From: Prosopocoilus inquinatus
Lineage: Eukaryota; Arthropoda; Insecta; Coleoptera; Lucanidae
Assembly (NCBI GenBank): GCA_036172665.1
Contig: CM069876.1
Coordinates: 36,983,001 to 37,047,000, forward strand
Direction: 5' to 3'
DNA: 64,000 nt
Below, in pieces: positions 23,150 through 34,640 of this stretch; positions within the stretch are counted from its first letter, which is position 1, and each line of letters begins with the position of its first letter. Below the pieces are notes generated by a model, which was not told the origin of the DNA, did no database searches, and saw only the letters and a list, made by a program, of their open reading frames with translations. Position numbers and translations under genes: made by a program.

Positions 23150-23930
23150 TTTAAATCAGGAAAATTATAACTATTGAGATTTTGGACTGTCAACTGTTGC
23201 CTTTTGTCCAGTACTTTAAAAAGCAAAATGTGACTACTGTTAACAAAATAGTTTAACTATTGAGCGTAGTGCTGAAAGAGGAAGCCTAAAACCTACCTCT
23301 CGGAGTCCATAACTTTTTACAATTATCGTGAGTTATTTGGAAAATTTTGTCAGACGTTTGTTAATGAAAAAAAAAATAAAGAAGAAATTTAAAAATTCCT
23401 CCTAAAAGATTCAAACATCGGTTGGCCATTTGAACAAATTAAAGTAGGTACGGTCGCTTCGAAACAGTTGAAGATTAAAGGCACCTTTAATCCTCTTTAA
23501 GGATATTCCTTGCTCAATTTCTCAAAATAAAATTAAGATTTGACTGTTTCCCTTCATCTTCCATCCACGAACATCGTTGTGTTATGCTTTGTTCCCTTTC
23601 CATGCCATTCCTTCTTTTCAGTTCAATCTTATATTTTTATCGTCCACTCAATAAAGTTCACTAAAAGTTATCACTTATTACGAAGCCAGCTTAGTGAAGA
23701 AGAAGGGTGGATTAATGATGTATGCGGCAAAATAAAACTTAAAAGGCAGGTTGTTCAGTCACAGTCATCTTCAGTTAACTTCCATCTGTTCCTATGTAAA
23801 AAAGCTGAAGATTAAAGTTAAATTGTGACTAAGAAACCGAGCCAAAGTATTTAAAGCGTCAGCTAAGTTTAGAACACTTCCTTACAATTGGTTAAGTTAG
23901 GCCAGATTTGTGTTGCAAATAAATAAAAGA
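23150..23930. other. Non-coding stretch
   Basis: No gene or clear repeat is seen. The 91-codon plus frame at 23540-23815 lacks any recognisable domain. Confidence 0.35.
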
Positions 23931-23934
23931 AAGT

Positions 23935-24090
23935 GTAATAGCTTATAGCTGGCTGGGGTGAAATGATTTATGTTCGAGTGTCGCAGGTGACCAAAAGTTG
24001 GAAGTGAAGGAGAAGAATAGCTTTTAACTAGCAGGGGTGAAATGATCTATACATTCGAATTTCACAAGTGACAAGTAGGTGGCGCTGGTG
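23935..24090 (+). repeat. Tandem duplication, ~78-bp unit, two copies
   Basis: Both copies share AATAGCTTWTARCTRGC, GGGGTGAAATGATYTAT and a TTCGA...CAAGTGAC block. Confidence 0.7.
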
Positions 24091-24185
24091 AAGATGGCCG
24101 TCGGATAGTTCTGATCGATCCGTGATTGAAGCAAGTGCCCAAGCGCCAAGAACACTAGAAATTCCAAATTATGGGGAATAAATGG

Positions 24186-24282
24186 AGGCGCAAACCAGAG
24201 CGGAAATGCGCGCGATGGCGAATTTGTATGTTCTCTTTATGACCATACCCCCCTCCGCGCCGTTTCCGCTCTGGCTTGCACA
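24186..24282. repeat. Inverted repeat, ~30-bp arms
   Basis: GCAAACCAGAGCGGAAATG (left) mirrors GCAAGCCAGAGCGGAAACG on the minus strand at 24255-24280. A GC-rich CGCG block lies inside each arm. It may be a very short MITE. Confidence 0.6.
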
Positions 24283-24879
24283 TCACTTTAAAGTGACTAA
24301 GGATTTTCGAATACAACTGAAATTCATGTAAAATTCCGATACATAAAAAGAAGGCGACATTAATAGCACCTGTGAACCACACATTTCCTGGTCTCCTTTA
24401 CTGAAGTGAATTTCACTCTAAAAAGCTCTCGTGCAGAAATTCCGGTTAGGACGTACAATCAAGAACTTTCACATCATTTGCAATAAATTCTCTGACTCTT
24501 TGCAACACTCATGCATTTCATAAAAAAGCTGGATTAGATTGATACTTGGACTCGCCGAGCAGACACGGAGATTGCGTGGGGTGTTATGTGTAAATGACGA
24601 GCGAATTATACGGATGTATGGCTGAAATAGAGCAAGAATTTATCCGTCGCAAACTTCTTTGCAAGAATTTGTTTGTCGCAAACTTCTTTGGTGTTTTTGC
24701 TTGGTGTTGTGAAATTTGCGAAGCAAGAAAAAGAAAGACTAACTTATTTTTATTTCCAGACAAACACAAAGTGAATTATAAAATTAAACTGGAAATAATT
24801 GTAACGAATTTTTGAACTGCAACACAGTGGTTCCATTTTTCAACACTTACAGTTTTGTCTAAAAGCAGGTTATACCCCG

Positions 24880-25014
24880 AAAATCAGGAAATGTTTTGGT
24901 TTTGAAAATATAAGTTTATATGTAGGTGGATGGAAAAATCAGGAAAATGTAGATGGAAAAATCAGAAAATGTTTTGGTTTTGAAAATATAAGTTTATAAG
25001 TAGGTAGATGGAAA
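24880..25014 (+). repeat. Tandem duplication, ~78-bp unit, two copies
   Basis: The block AAATGTTTTGGTTTTGAAAA...AAGTTTATA occurs at about 24885 and again at about 24965. Both copies are followed by GTAGGTRGATGGAAA. Confidence 0.75.
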
Positions 25015-25263
25015 CACTTTAAAAATGAGAAGTTTAAGACATTCTTCAAAATTGTCTTGGTTCTTCTTAAGCAGGGCCCCCGCGAGGCCAAAACCCGCCC
25101 GCTTGCCACTCCATACTTTGGCGCCCTCTGACATATGAGTTGGGACATACAAAAACAGTTAATTATCAAGACTGTTAAAAAAATTAAAAGAAACAAAAAA
25201 TGGAAAAAAACAAAAAATTTAAAAAATTTTGAAACGGAAATTTTTCAACTTTTTAACTTTTTA

Positions 25264-25460
25264 AAACATTTTCCTTCACTTTTTAAACATTTCCTTCATG
25301 TCCCTTCACTTTTCAAACATTTTCCTTCACTTTCCAAACATTTTCCTTCACTTTCTAAATATTCTCCTGCACTTTCTAAACATTTTCCTTCACTTTCTAA
25401 ACATTCTCCTTCATTTTCTAAACATTCTCCCTCACTTTCTAAACATTTTCCTTCACTTTT
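25264..25460 (+). repeat. Minisatellite, ~21-bp unit (CATTTTCCTTCACTTTCTAAA)
   Basis: About nine units of the form ATTYTCCTTCACTTTCTAAA. Because the unit length is a multiple of three and carries no stop in two frames, it produces two overlapping open frames of Ser/Lys/His/Phe and Leu/His/Phe/Asn/Ile repeats. These are products of the repeat, not evidence for a gene. Confidence 0.9.
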
Positions 25461-25469
25461 TTCAAGTTC

Positions 25470-27055
25470 CTAGCTGTCGCGAACCCCCAGAGACCAGCAG
25501 CCCAAACAGCGCGAAGCGCTTTCTTCTCATCTGACTAAGGAGGCCTCTGTGCAGACCCCCAAGTATGTTTGTTATTAATATTAGAAAAAAAAAGAAATTA
25601 AATCACAAAAGGAAAAGGAACTTAAATTTCTGAAAACTTAAAAAGTAAAATGTAATTTGTTTTTTTTTTTACCAAGCCGTAAGTAATAGCTTACGTAATA
25701 TATTTTTTTTACCTTCATCAAGACAGTTCAGTTTTGTGGATAATTTTTTTCGAATTTTTACCAGACAAGAACTATTTCCCATAATTTCTTTGCCGAAAAA
25801 ATTACATAATATGTGCCCAGTGGCTAAGGGACTAATTGCCGCCCCTTGAACATGGCGCCCGCGTGCGCTGCACGCTTTGCACACATGGCTACGGGGGCCC
25901 TGTTCTTAAGCAAAAAATATGAAATTCTATTTAAGATTAAATCTTCATATTTCTTCTGTATGCTTCAGTTTCAGTTTTTATTTTCTCTGTTGATATTAAC
26001 CTTGTCTTCTCTTGTCTGCCTTCATTGCCCCAATTCTAAAATTTCTAAAAAAAAAAAATTATTTAATTTAAATGTAGTTCTACTTTTCCTGTGAATTTTA
26101 ATTTTTCTTTCAAAAGTGCTTCAGTTGTTGCGAACGTATTTGTATTTAACCCATCAAAACTTTATGTAAAATAAGACGAAAGATAAATCCTGATAAAAGA
26201 TAGTAAAATTCAGATTTTGAATTAATTAGAAATTAATTCAATGACGATGCGGTGCTTTGAACTAAGCAATTTTGGCATAGAAAGAAAAAATCATATCAGG
26301 TCTTGAGAATTTGAATTTAAAATTCACGATCAGAAATTTTTATCGGAGTAGAATTTGGATGCCTATTAAAAAAATGTTCAGTTCGGTTAGATAATGAGGA
26401 CGTACATATTTTACAGGAATGTTTCGATTTTAACTTGACCACACGCAAAGGAGCAGTGAAAATCCTTCTTATTTTAAATTTGAATGATCACGAACTTTGC
26501 AGTTTGCTTCTGTTATTGCTTGCTCAGTCATTTTTCCCTTTCTCTTTTAGTTTTATTAACAGATAAAATAGCGACATCTTACTATCGCTTTTTGACCTGA
26601 CATTGCAGTAGGATAGACGTCTCTGCTGAAGAAGCCCCAAGCAGGGCTGAAACAGCTGTACAGAGGCTGCTCGAGGTTTTCGCTGCAATCAAAAACGATT
26701 TGCACAAAATTTTTCTTTAGTTTTATTGTTACGAAGCGCTTTTCTTCTCATTCTTAATCTTTTGCCTTCTTTATCTTCACTCTTGCATTTTTTTCTTTAT
26801 TGTTGTCTTATTTTATGTAATCCGGACACCGAGAGTGTCTTATTTCTCGCTCATTTTTTTCAGATTAATAATTAACTTTTGCTTGTACCGCCAATATTTT
26901 AGTTAAATCGTTTATTCTTTGCATTTACTTGAAGTCACAATTGAAGAAATCTTTCAAATATAAAGGACGGGTTAATTTTCATTAAATTATAATACTAACG
27001 AATAATGCAGAAAATATCTTCCGTCAACAAAATTTGCACTCGCATTGTTTGGTTT
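25470..27055. other. Non-coding stretch with one dispersed repeat
   Basis: No gene is recognised. The segment at 26658-26725 repeats 4545-4612 (AGAGGCTGCTCGAG block). Immediately before it, 26623-26653 carries a CTGCTGAAG...GAAAC stem motif discussed under findings. Confidence 0.4.
26658..26725 (+). repeat. Short dispersed repeat, copy 2
   Basis: Matches 4545-4612 with few differences. Confidence 0.5.
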
Positions 27056-27059
27056 CATG

Positions 27060-27094
27060 CAGAGCCTCTCTACCATTAAGCTAAGATGACATCG
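27060..27094 (-). pseudogene. tRNA-like A-box copy, degenerate
   Basis: On the minus strand this reads TAGCTTAATGGTAGAG, identical to the A-box region of the facing copy at 27118. The sequence where a B box would be expected (about 27030-27040) does not match GGTTCGANTCC. It is probably the inverted, decayed half of a duplicated tRNA-derived sequence. Confidence 0.35.
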
Positions 27095-27110
27095 GCGTTC
27101 GAGTATGTAA

Positions 27111-27184
27111 ATCATCGTAGCTTAATGGTAGAGCGCCTTGGCCAGACGATGCGGGTTCGAGTCCTATTGTCCGCAGATTTTTTT
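27111..27184 (+). pseudogene. tRNA-derived sequence with intact A and B boxes (tRNA pseudogene or SINE head)
   Basis: TAGCTTAATGG (27118-27128) is a perfect polymerase III A box, and GGTTCGAGTCC (27154-27164) is a perfect B box. Eight or more T residues begin at 27178 and would terminate polymerase III. The boxes are about 8 nt closer than in a full tRNA, the anticodon arm does not pair, and the presumed acceptor strands do not match. I therefore call a tRNA-derived relic, not a working tRNA. No anticodon can be assigned. Confidence 0.45.
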
Positions 27185-29450
27185 TGCTTTATTCGTAAGT
27201 GCTTCGAATTTTGGCCGGGCATCCAAAATTTACGTCTGTAGGGAAGAAGGTAATCTGGAATTTTGATTGGGCGATCAAATTTGAGGATTATAGCGGGATT
27301 TGACAGGAGTTTTAGTTGGACAGCTAAAATTAAAATTAATAAAGTTGAATTAAAGATGTAAAATAAATTTAGACACAAAATTAGGTTGGGCGGCTAATAT
27401 TAAATTATTAATTTGAAGGAAGAAACAATTTGGTAATCGAAAGCAGAGTCATTAAGCCTCTTTAAATTAAATTTGTCGCGCTTTCTTTAAGATCAGCGTT
27501 GACGATATAGGGCCATTCACCCTTCATTACCCTAATTTGCAATGCTTCATTATTTTTCGCTCTTCGCTCGAGCAATTATTTGATGACCAATTTGACTAAG
27601 TGCCCACACGTGTCGTATAATAACTTTCTGGCGTTCATTGAGAGAAATTTGAACTATCCTTCATCTAATAAAGACGATCGTGCTTCTCCACATGAAACAC
27701 GGATACGGAAGCACGGACTCCTGAAAAACTGGGTACTTTCCTTAATTAAAGCTCTGGGGTGAATGGCTTATGCTCTTTCAGTTATGTTCATCGATGATTG
27801 TCTTATTTTCTTTACGTGTATAGAAAATAAATTAAATAAAAAAACGAACCAACAATGAAAATGTCACTTAAGACCTTACATATTATGATGAGTAATTGCA
27901 AGTGATGATGAATGTTACGTTTTTGGTCACGGCTGGCAAAACAAAAGACCCTAATAAAATTGACAAATTCGCGGCGACGGTGAAATTAATTATCGGCCGG
28001 CGATTTCGGGGGAGCCCCGCTGAATTACAAATCGTAAAAAGATCGATGATTTATGTTTCGATAGTAAAGTTGATGGGCCGTTTCGGTCCGACTTTATTGG
28101 TCGGCGATAAATCCGACTTGTAACGCGGTTATTACATAGGAAAACATAATTTTGTCGAGCTTGGCTTGCAAAAAAAAAACTCCATACGTATATTCAGGCA
28201 ATCGAGAATTTCGGGTCAAAGATTTCCGAGGTGTGACACGCTAGCTTCTTCCATGAAATATTTATTCGCCTTTCTTGCTGCCTTTGTGCAGAGTCGAACG
28301 GAGTTTCGTCTTTTAAAGGCAATAAGGCGTTGCGATATTTTCGAGAATAAATTCGCCGACTTTTCTGGACTCCAGCCATATTGGCACGCAGCGAGTTTCC
28401 AGATTTCGCAGAGAATGGAAATTTATTGAAAATAGAACAACGCGTATGAAAGCGGCAAGGTGAAATACATTCGTCCTTTTTGTCGCCGATTCGATAAGCA
28501 AACGCTTTTATGTATTTCCCCTATTTCCACATATTCGCCTTTAATATTAGTATGAAGGAACAATATTCCCGTTACTGAAAGGGCCGAAAACAACCGAAAA
28601 TCTAAGACCCAACATTTTAATTTAAATAAAATTATGTTATTTCTTTCCGATGTACTTACGCACAAAAGAATTTTAAGCTTTTATCTCAATGTAAATAATC
28701 ACAAACGAAGAGAAACATCGTTGGCAAAATACCAACACTTTTATGAAAAGTCTTTTAAGATATGATAAGATAAACAAATCACGATAAAACGGTCGCGTGT
28801 GAACTCTACCTACGCATTTGGCAACGTCCTTGCGTATAGGCAACCTAACTAACTTCGGTGATTAAAACTAATAGAGTGCGCTAGCCTTCGTGTCGATAGG
28901 TTTTGGGGGGCAAAGCGATCGAAAAAAAATTCAAAATTAATTCATGTTCACCTAATTCCGTGTGTGGAGAGCAATTGTGAAGAGAAGAAGTCCTTCATCT
29001 AAAGCCTAAGAGGGACGATTGCTGTCCCTTCTCTATCAGGTAGAGGATGATTCCTTTTATTTCGGTGTTTTTTTTTAATTACAAGTAAATATTCAGTACC
29101 GTGGAAGAATTACTGTCATACTAAGGCCCTTCTAAAGCTGAACTTCTTAATGGCAACCACATCTTAAACTGTCAATTCATGAATGTCAAAATTCGTGGAC
29201 TAGCCACAGAAAAAAATAACACAACCACAAAATTAGGAAAATTGTAAAACATGCCTGAGGGTTTCTCTTTTGCAGCGAAAAACGTCAACAAGCGAAAATT
29301 TGTTTATTTTTTTTTAATAAGTGAGTATAAATAGGGGTTTTACGATTTCCAGGCGGTTCCAATAAAAGCACGAGTACATCCGCGCCAGTAGTCAATCGAA
29401 ATACGCAAATACATATGCGTTATTAATAAGAAATATGTATGTGTTAAGCC
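27185..29450. other. Non-coding stretch
   Basis: No gene is recognised. Open frames at 27112-27378 (minus), 27896-28123 (plus) and 28166-28665 (both strands, overlapping) show no domain. They lie in a moderately GC-balanced patch at 27.9-28.5 kb that could include an unrecognised exon. Confidence 0.35.
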
Positions 29451-29451
29451 A

Positions 29452-29560
29452 GAGGTTCCCAACCGTTTTTTAAGCATCAACCCCTTACAAGTAAATAATA
29501 ATTTCCATCGATCCCATTTGAAATTTAATTAATACTATTATACTATTATACTTTTAAGAC
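29452..29560 (+). mobile_element. hAT-like left end, truncated
   Basis: CAGAGGTTCCCAACCGTTTT at 29452, then an AAGCATCAACCCC block, parallels the left end at 21842 (CAGAGGTTTCTAACTTTTTT, then ACATCTACCCC). I found no partner right end. Confidence 0.5.
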
Positions 29561-29967
29561 AGTATATGCAGATATACTAATAGTGTTAAATTACAATCTG
29601 TGATTCTGTTTCATTTGATTTGATTTTTTTTTTATTATAAATCGATCTTCTTTTGTGTCTAATCTCGATTAGATTTGATTTGATTTTACATATGAATTAT
29701 CAGTTTGTTTCTTTTTTTCCGTTAAAAATTTATCAATGCTCTCGACTTAGTGTTACAGAATTTTTATTTTCATCTTATCTTCAACGTCTATTCTTTTTCG
29801 ATATCTTAATGCCTTATTTGTCTATACTTGATTAGACACTTAATATAGTCAATTGCTTTTTTTTTGTTTTTTCTTTTGCTCGATTTCACTTGATTTGTTT
29901 TTGTTTTTGAACAATCAATTTATCATCTCTTGCTTTTTTTGTTTTCTTTTGTATGATATTACAAAAT
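29561..29967. other. T-rich low-complexity DNA
   Basis: Frequent TTTGATTTGATTTT and TTTTTTGTTTTCTTTT phrases leading into the palindromic array. No gene. Confidence 0.5.
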
Positions 29968-30733
29968 GTATAATAAATTAAACTCAAATCGAGTTAAAGA
30001 GAAAAAAAAAAAACAAAAAACGATCAATTGAAAATCGTATGAAATTTTATTTTTACTGGTCAATTGATCGTCTTTTGTTTTTTTTTTCTCTTTAACTCGA
30101 TTTGAGTTTAATTTATTATAAATTTTGTATTAATCGAGTTAAAGAAAAAAAAAGAAAAAAAGACGATCAATAGACAATTACAAATGAAATCATATGAAAT
30201 TTTATTTTTAATTGTCAAAAACAAAAGACAATCAATTGACAATTAAGAATAAAATTTCATACGATTCTATTTGTAATTGTCTATTGATCGTTTTTTGTTT
30301 TTTTTTCTTTTTTTCTCTTTAACTCGATTTGAGTTTAATTTATTATAAATTTCGTATTAATCGAGTTAAAGAGAAAAAAAGAAAAAAAAGACGATCAATT
30401 GACAATTACAAATAAAATCATATGAAATTTTATTTTTAATTGTCAATTGATTGTCTTTTGTTTTTGACAATTAAAAATAAAATTTCATATGATTTTATTT
30501 GTAATTGTCAATTGATCGTCTTTTTTTTCTTTTTTTCTCTTTAACTCGATTAATACGAAATTTATAATAAGTTAAACTCAAATCGAGTTAAAGAGAAAAA
30601 AAGAAAAAAAAAACAAAAGACGATCAATAGACAATTACAAATAAAATCGTGTGAAATTTTATTCTTAATTGTCAATTGATTGTCTTTTGTTCTTTTTTCT
30701 TTTTAACTCGATTTGAGTTTAATTTATTATACA
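29968..30733. repeat. Alternating-orientation palindromic array (four hairpins, eight arms)
   Basis: The phrase CGAGTTAAAGARAAAAA occurs on the plus strand near 29991, 30136, 30362 and 30586, and its reverse complement near 30091, 30318, 30540 and 30703. Orientation alternates strictly. Each arm continues outward into AATTAAACTCAAAT and inward through GACGATCAATWGACAATTAC and AAATAAAATCATATGAAATT. Spacers between hairpins are themselves inverted copies of each other (TTATAAATTTCGTATTAATC at 30343 against the mirror at 30548). No coding capacity. Confidence 0.9.
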
Positions 30734-30739
30734 TTTTAA

Positions 30740-33015
30740 TCTTTTAAACTTCTGTTTTCTCTTTTATTGATTTATTATTTCATTATTAACCGATCATATA
30801 TTTTTTAATATTTAGGTACAGATTAAATATTTAGTTGGATTAAAGAGTTATTCAAGCAAAAAAAAAAACTAACTTAATTTTTATTTAATTTTTGAAGTAA
30901 TAAATTCGTGATCATACCTACTATACAGACGGTTTAAAATTTAAATTAAATTATTGTGCCGCTCTATTCTCAGTTCTTTTTGTCAATAATGGCAATTAAC
31001 TATCATTTCTAGATTTACTGTGATTAAGAATCTTTTCAACTGAAATCCATCCGTTTAAAGTTTAAAAACTATTTTCTCAAAAATCTTTTTAAAAATAATA
31101 AACGAAAATTATGTAATTTTAAATTTGGACACTTTATTAATAGCGAATTCCAATAATTTATATTCCGAATGGAAAGATCTATTTCGCCAGTGGTTTCTCA
31201 ATAAAATTTTACAAGAGTTGTTTTCTTTTTTCTTAAATAACTCATTATCGAAAGCAAATTACAACTTTTATCGTTCTTTTATTTCGAATCGTTTTAGTTT
31301 CCTAAATCAAATCTCAGAAAGTATTGGCGTTACTTTTAAAACAGCTTGTATCTTAATATTTCTTTAAGAAATAGGATACAAATTATTTTATTTTGTAAGT
31401 AAAAATAAAATTTATAAATGAGAAAATGTTTCGATAAATAACTTTGTGACTTTGGTATGGTTGTGAATTGGAAGAATCTAAAATACTAATTGTCTGTGAG
31501 TTGGTACGAGTAAAATCATAATTTTTAGTGAACCCGAATAATTTGATCTGAAACCCGAGAAACCCGAAGAATGATCGTAAAACCTAAAGTCTTCAGGTCA
31601 AAATGACAAAACGACATTGTTGGTAACCCTTGCCACTTTCCTGAACGCATGAGCCAATTCAAGTCTCTTGATATTGTAGCAGCAAGAAAATGTAGCAAGT
31701 AGAAATTATATTCCGAGAAGTAAACGGAGTTCCGTGCCGTGTGCAAATGTTAGGTGCTGGGAAAAAGCCTTGATCTTTACGAATCAGATTAAGGTAACGA
31801 TGCTCCTCCCTCTAAAAAGTTACAACGTCACAATGTGTTTAAATACTGGAACGCGCATTACGGATAGCGAGTTGTTAGTGATAAAATCCCTAAATAAGAA
31901 CCTCCTCTAGTGCTCTAGTATAAGTTCCACTATCATGTAATGTTAATTTATTGTTTACAACAAATATTGCACTTTGCTTTAACTATGCCCCCGCCCTAAA
32001 ATTACCACAAGACATCGGGAACACTGTCTCGTATAGCCATTTACAGCTGGGTATAAGTTCAACCTGGCGCTTGTTTAATACCTTTTGGAAAATGCTCTTT
32101 TTCCACCTTTGGGCCGCAACAGTTATTACAAAGCAGCGAGAACTTGTCACCTAGAAGTATGAACAATTTAAAGAATAGAACCCCTACAATTGTAATAAAT
32201 AGTAATCAAGGGGTTTTAGATCTCGAAACTATATCATAAATAGTTTGAAGTTAAGTTTATTAATAAGACTGATAATAATAAATAAATTTTTATTTTCTTG
32301 CACAGTTTTAGAATCCAGAATTTACAAGAGAACAAGTAATTAGTGTTACCGTTAGGTAGTCCGGTGCACTCTTAAACTCCAAGGGTGGCTGCAGATTTTA
32401 TTTTAGAACTTTTCTCTCTCTTTCTCCACTTATTATTATCATCCTAGAAACGCCACCCTGCAAAGTAAAGAAACCCCCCGAGATTAATAATAAACCAAGG
32501 CGGACAATAACAGGAAACATGTTGCTTCATTGCTTCATTTTATTTTCATCCCTCGCAGGCAAACGAAGATTCACTGCAGCAGAATTTTATTGAATCTGTT
32601 TATTAAGCGGTTTCAATTTGCGGAGGTGTCGGAGCTGATCTCGCCCTGGTAATTCGTTAACACGATCATCATCCCTCAAGCCGAGCGGCGGCGGTGTCTT
32701 TCCGGCATTAAGGAAATCTCTGTATCGCAGACTTCCACGATTTGTTTCTCGCGGATGCGGCGCGCGCATGAAATATTTATAAAGGACTTCCCGCTTCGCT
32801 TCCGGTAATACCGGAAGTCGTAAATTCTCGGGGCTGATATTCACGATCGCGCGAGCGTGTTTGTCGCCCCCGGAGCGCTACTGATTTACAGATGTTTGCA
32901 CTCTGCAAATGGGCAAACATTGAAGTCGATCATTAAGGTCATTAGGAATAATTAATGTTTCGTTTTGTACACTATTTTAGGTATGAATTGATGAGTTGAG
33001 TTTAGTAGGGACCTG
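30740..33015. other. Non-coding stretch with one CpG-rich patch
   Basis: AT-rich to about 32350. A distinctly CpG-rich patch at 32600-32880 carries a minus-strand open frame (from about 32880 to 32587) rich in Arg, Pro and Leu. It has no ATG, no recognisable domain and no good splice sites. It might be an exon or a regulatory island; I cannot decide. Confidence 0.35.
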
Positions 33016-33019
33016 GAAA

Positions 33020-33787
33020 CGTCTTTTACATTTTACTTTTAGGATTAATTTTTTTTAAATTTTTATGTTTAACGTTTCTTGTTTCAATCTTGTGCAGTTT
33101 TTTCGAATCTCCTTAACATTTTTAAACTATAGCGTTTTTTTTTTTATTTTTGATAATTTTGCGTATCTTTTGTAAATTTCCTTTCTTGAATTGCATTCAC
33201 TTAGATTCAGTTTAACCGGATTGGTTTGCCCATAAAACGTTTTTAATGTTTCAGATTTTGTGTTTAAAAGAGAGTTTGGTTAATTTGGATTTAACTCAGC
33301 AGGATTGGGTTCACTTAGCTTCGGTTAATTTGGACTGGGTTCGCTTAGGTTCGGTTTAGTTGGGTTGAGCTTGAAATTTTTTTTTTATTTTTAAAAATGT
33401 TGTGTTCAAATTTTCTACGGCTTTCATTTTTTTATTTTTTATCTTAAAATTTCTTGCTTCCTCCTGGAGTTTTTTCGAATTTTATTTTTTAATGTTTTAT
33501 TTGGATTTTTGTTAACTTCTTTCGTTTTTTATCGAATGTGAAAATCTTTCCTTGGATTGGCAGTTCAGTTGGTTTAGGTTGACTTTTAAATTCTTTACGA
33601 TTTTCACGTTTTCATCTTTTAAATATTTAATTTTTACATTTTCTCTTCAATCTTAATTTTAATTTTTCATTTTTTTAATGTTGACCTCTGATAAAAAGAA
33701 TACTTTTTACCTTTCGTAAAATTCAATTTTTTTCTTGGGTTGGGTTGAAATACGTTTAGTTTAGTTGGGTTGACTTTGAAATGTTTC
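33020..33787 (+). repeat. T-rich array with GGTTGGGTTGAG units
   Basis: Repeated TTGGTTTAGGTTGA, TTTAGTTGGGTTGAGCTTGA and ATTTTTAAAAATGTT phrases of the same family as 37440-39530. The array resumes at 34119 after the inserted TIR element: the right flank AACGTTTCCAATTTTGTG matches the unit at about 33240. Confidence 0.6.
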
Positions 33788-33789
33788 TA

Positions 33790-34118
33790 TAGTCGGGCCG
33801 CCGAAGAAACGGAGTGATCACGCGCTGCTCTTGTGACACAGACACGGAAAGCCGTATTTACATCAAACACAAGAAATTACCACTTACCACTATTTTATTC
33901 AAATATTAAATTAAGTCTTAAGAAAGACTGATTAATAATAACGCCAATTTGTTAAAAATAGGAAAAATACGAACTACTGGAAATATGACCACGTTGTTAC
34001 TCTGCAGAGTGACCGACATTGTAGGCTAGTGTAAATCTGTCGGTACTTAGCTCACAGAAACAGCAATCACGTGTATATCACGCAGTTTTATTACTCCGTT
34101 TCTTCGGCGGCCCGACTA
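33790..34118. mobile_element. TIR element with perfect 27-bp ends inserted in the T-rich array
   Basis: TAGTCGGGCCGCCGAAGAAA at the left is repeated exactly in reverse complement at the right; identity runs for about 27 bases. TA flanks both ends (33788-33789 and 34119-34120). The array sequence continues on both sides. The 329-bp interior has no coding frame. Perfect TIRs suggest a recent insertion. Confidence 0.85.
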
Positions 34119-34159
34119 TAACGTTTCCAATTTTGTGTTTAAAAAAGGCAAACATGTTG

Positions 34160-34640
34160 GAAACGATACAACAATCGATTTTTTTTGCTGTTGTTTAAAC
34201 AGTCCTCATATTACTTACTATTATTCAGAGCACAGAACTCTAGTCGACCGTGTACTTACAAGATTTGATCTAATTTTGCCCTTCCCTAAACAGAATCCCG
34301 GCTACGCCCATGGCTTCAAGCTTTTATCCAAAATTTTTCCCAAGCAACGTCTTGACCAATTTTTTTTCTCACTTTTTCCTCCAACCTCCGCAGTTCTTTC
34401 TCTTTCTGCTTTTTGGCTCTTCTTTTCTGTGCAAATTTTCTTATCACATTCAAGTTTTCCTCAATTTACTTTAACCCTCTCTTTCTGTGTCGTTCCCTTC
34501 TGTCTCCAGACTTGTCCCAGCCATTTGGATCTTGGATTCTCATTTGATTTTTTGAAATAACTAATCCAAGATCTCCCACCTCCCACAGATCTTTTTTCTT
34601 TTATCTTTTGCCTCTTCTTTCCAATCCAAAATTTTGTATA
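34160..34640. other. Pyrimidine-rich non-coding DNA
   Basis: Long C/T-rich runs produce a 141-codon frame (34135-34560, Phe/Leu/Ser-rich) that I regard as composition-driven. Confidence 0.4.

Noticed and set aside
25135..25534. Overlapping 112- and 78-codon frames with Ser/His/Phe repeats
   Set aside because: They are translations of a 21-bp minisatellite in two frames.
27111..27184. Functional tRNA gene
   Set aside because: A and B boxes are good, but the anticodon arm is about 8 nt short and the acceptor strands do not pair.
29968..30733. CRISPR-like array
   Set aside because: Regular spacing, but repeats alternate in orientation, spacers are mirror copies of each other, and the context is eukaryotic.
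34135..34560. 141-codon frame rich in Phe, Leu and Ser
   Set aside because: Lies in pyrimidine-rich low-complexity DNA with no domain and begins inside the T-rich array.
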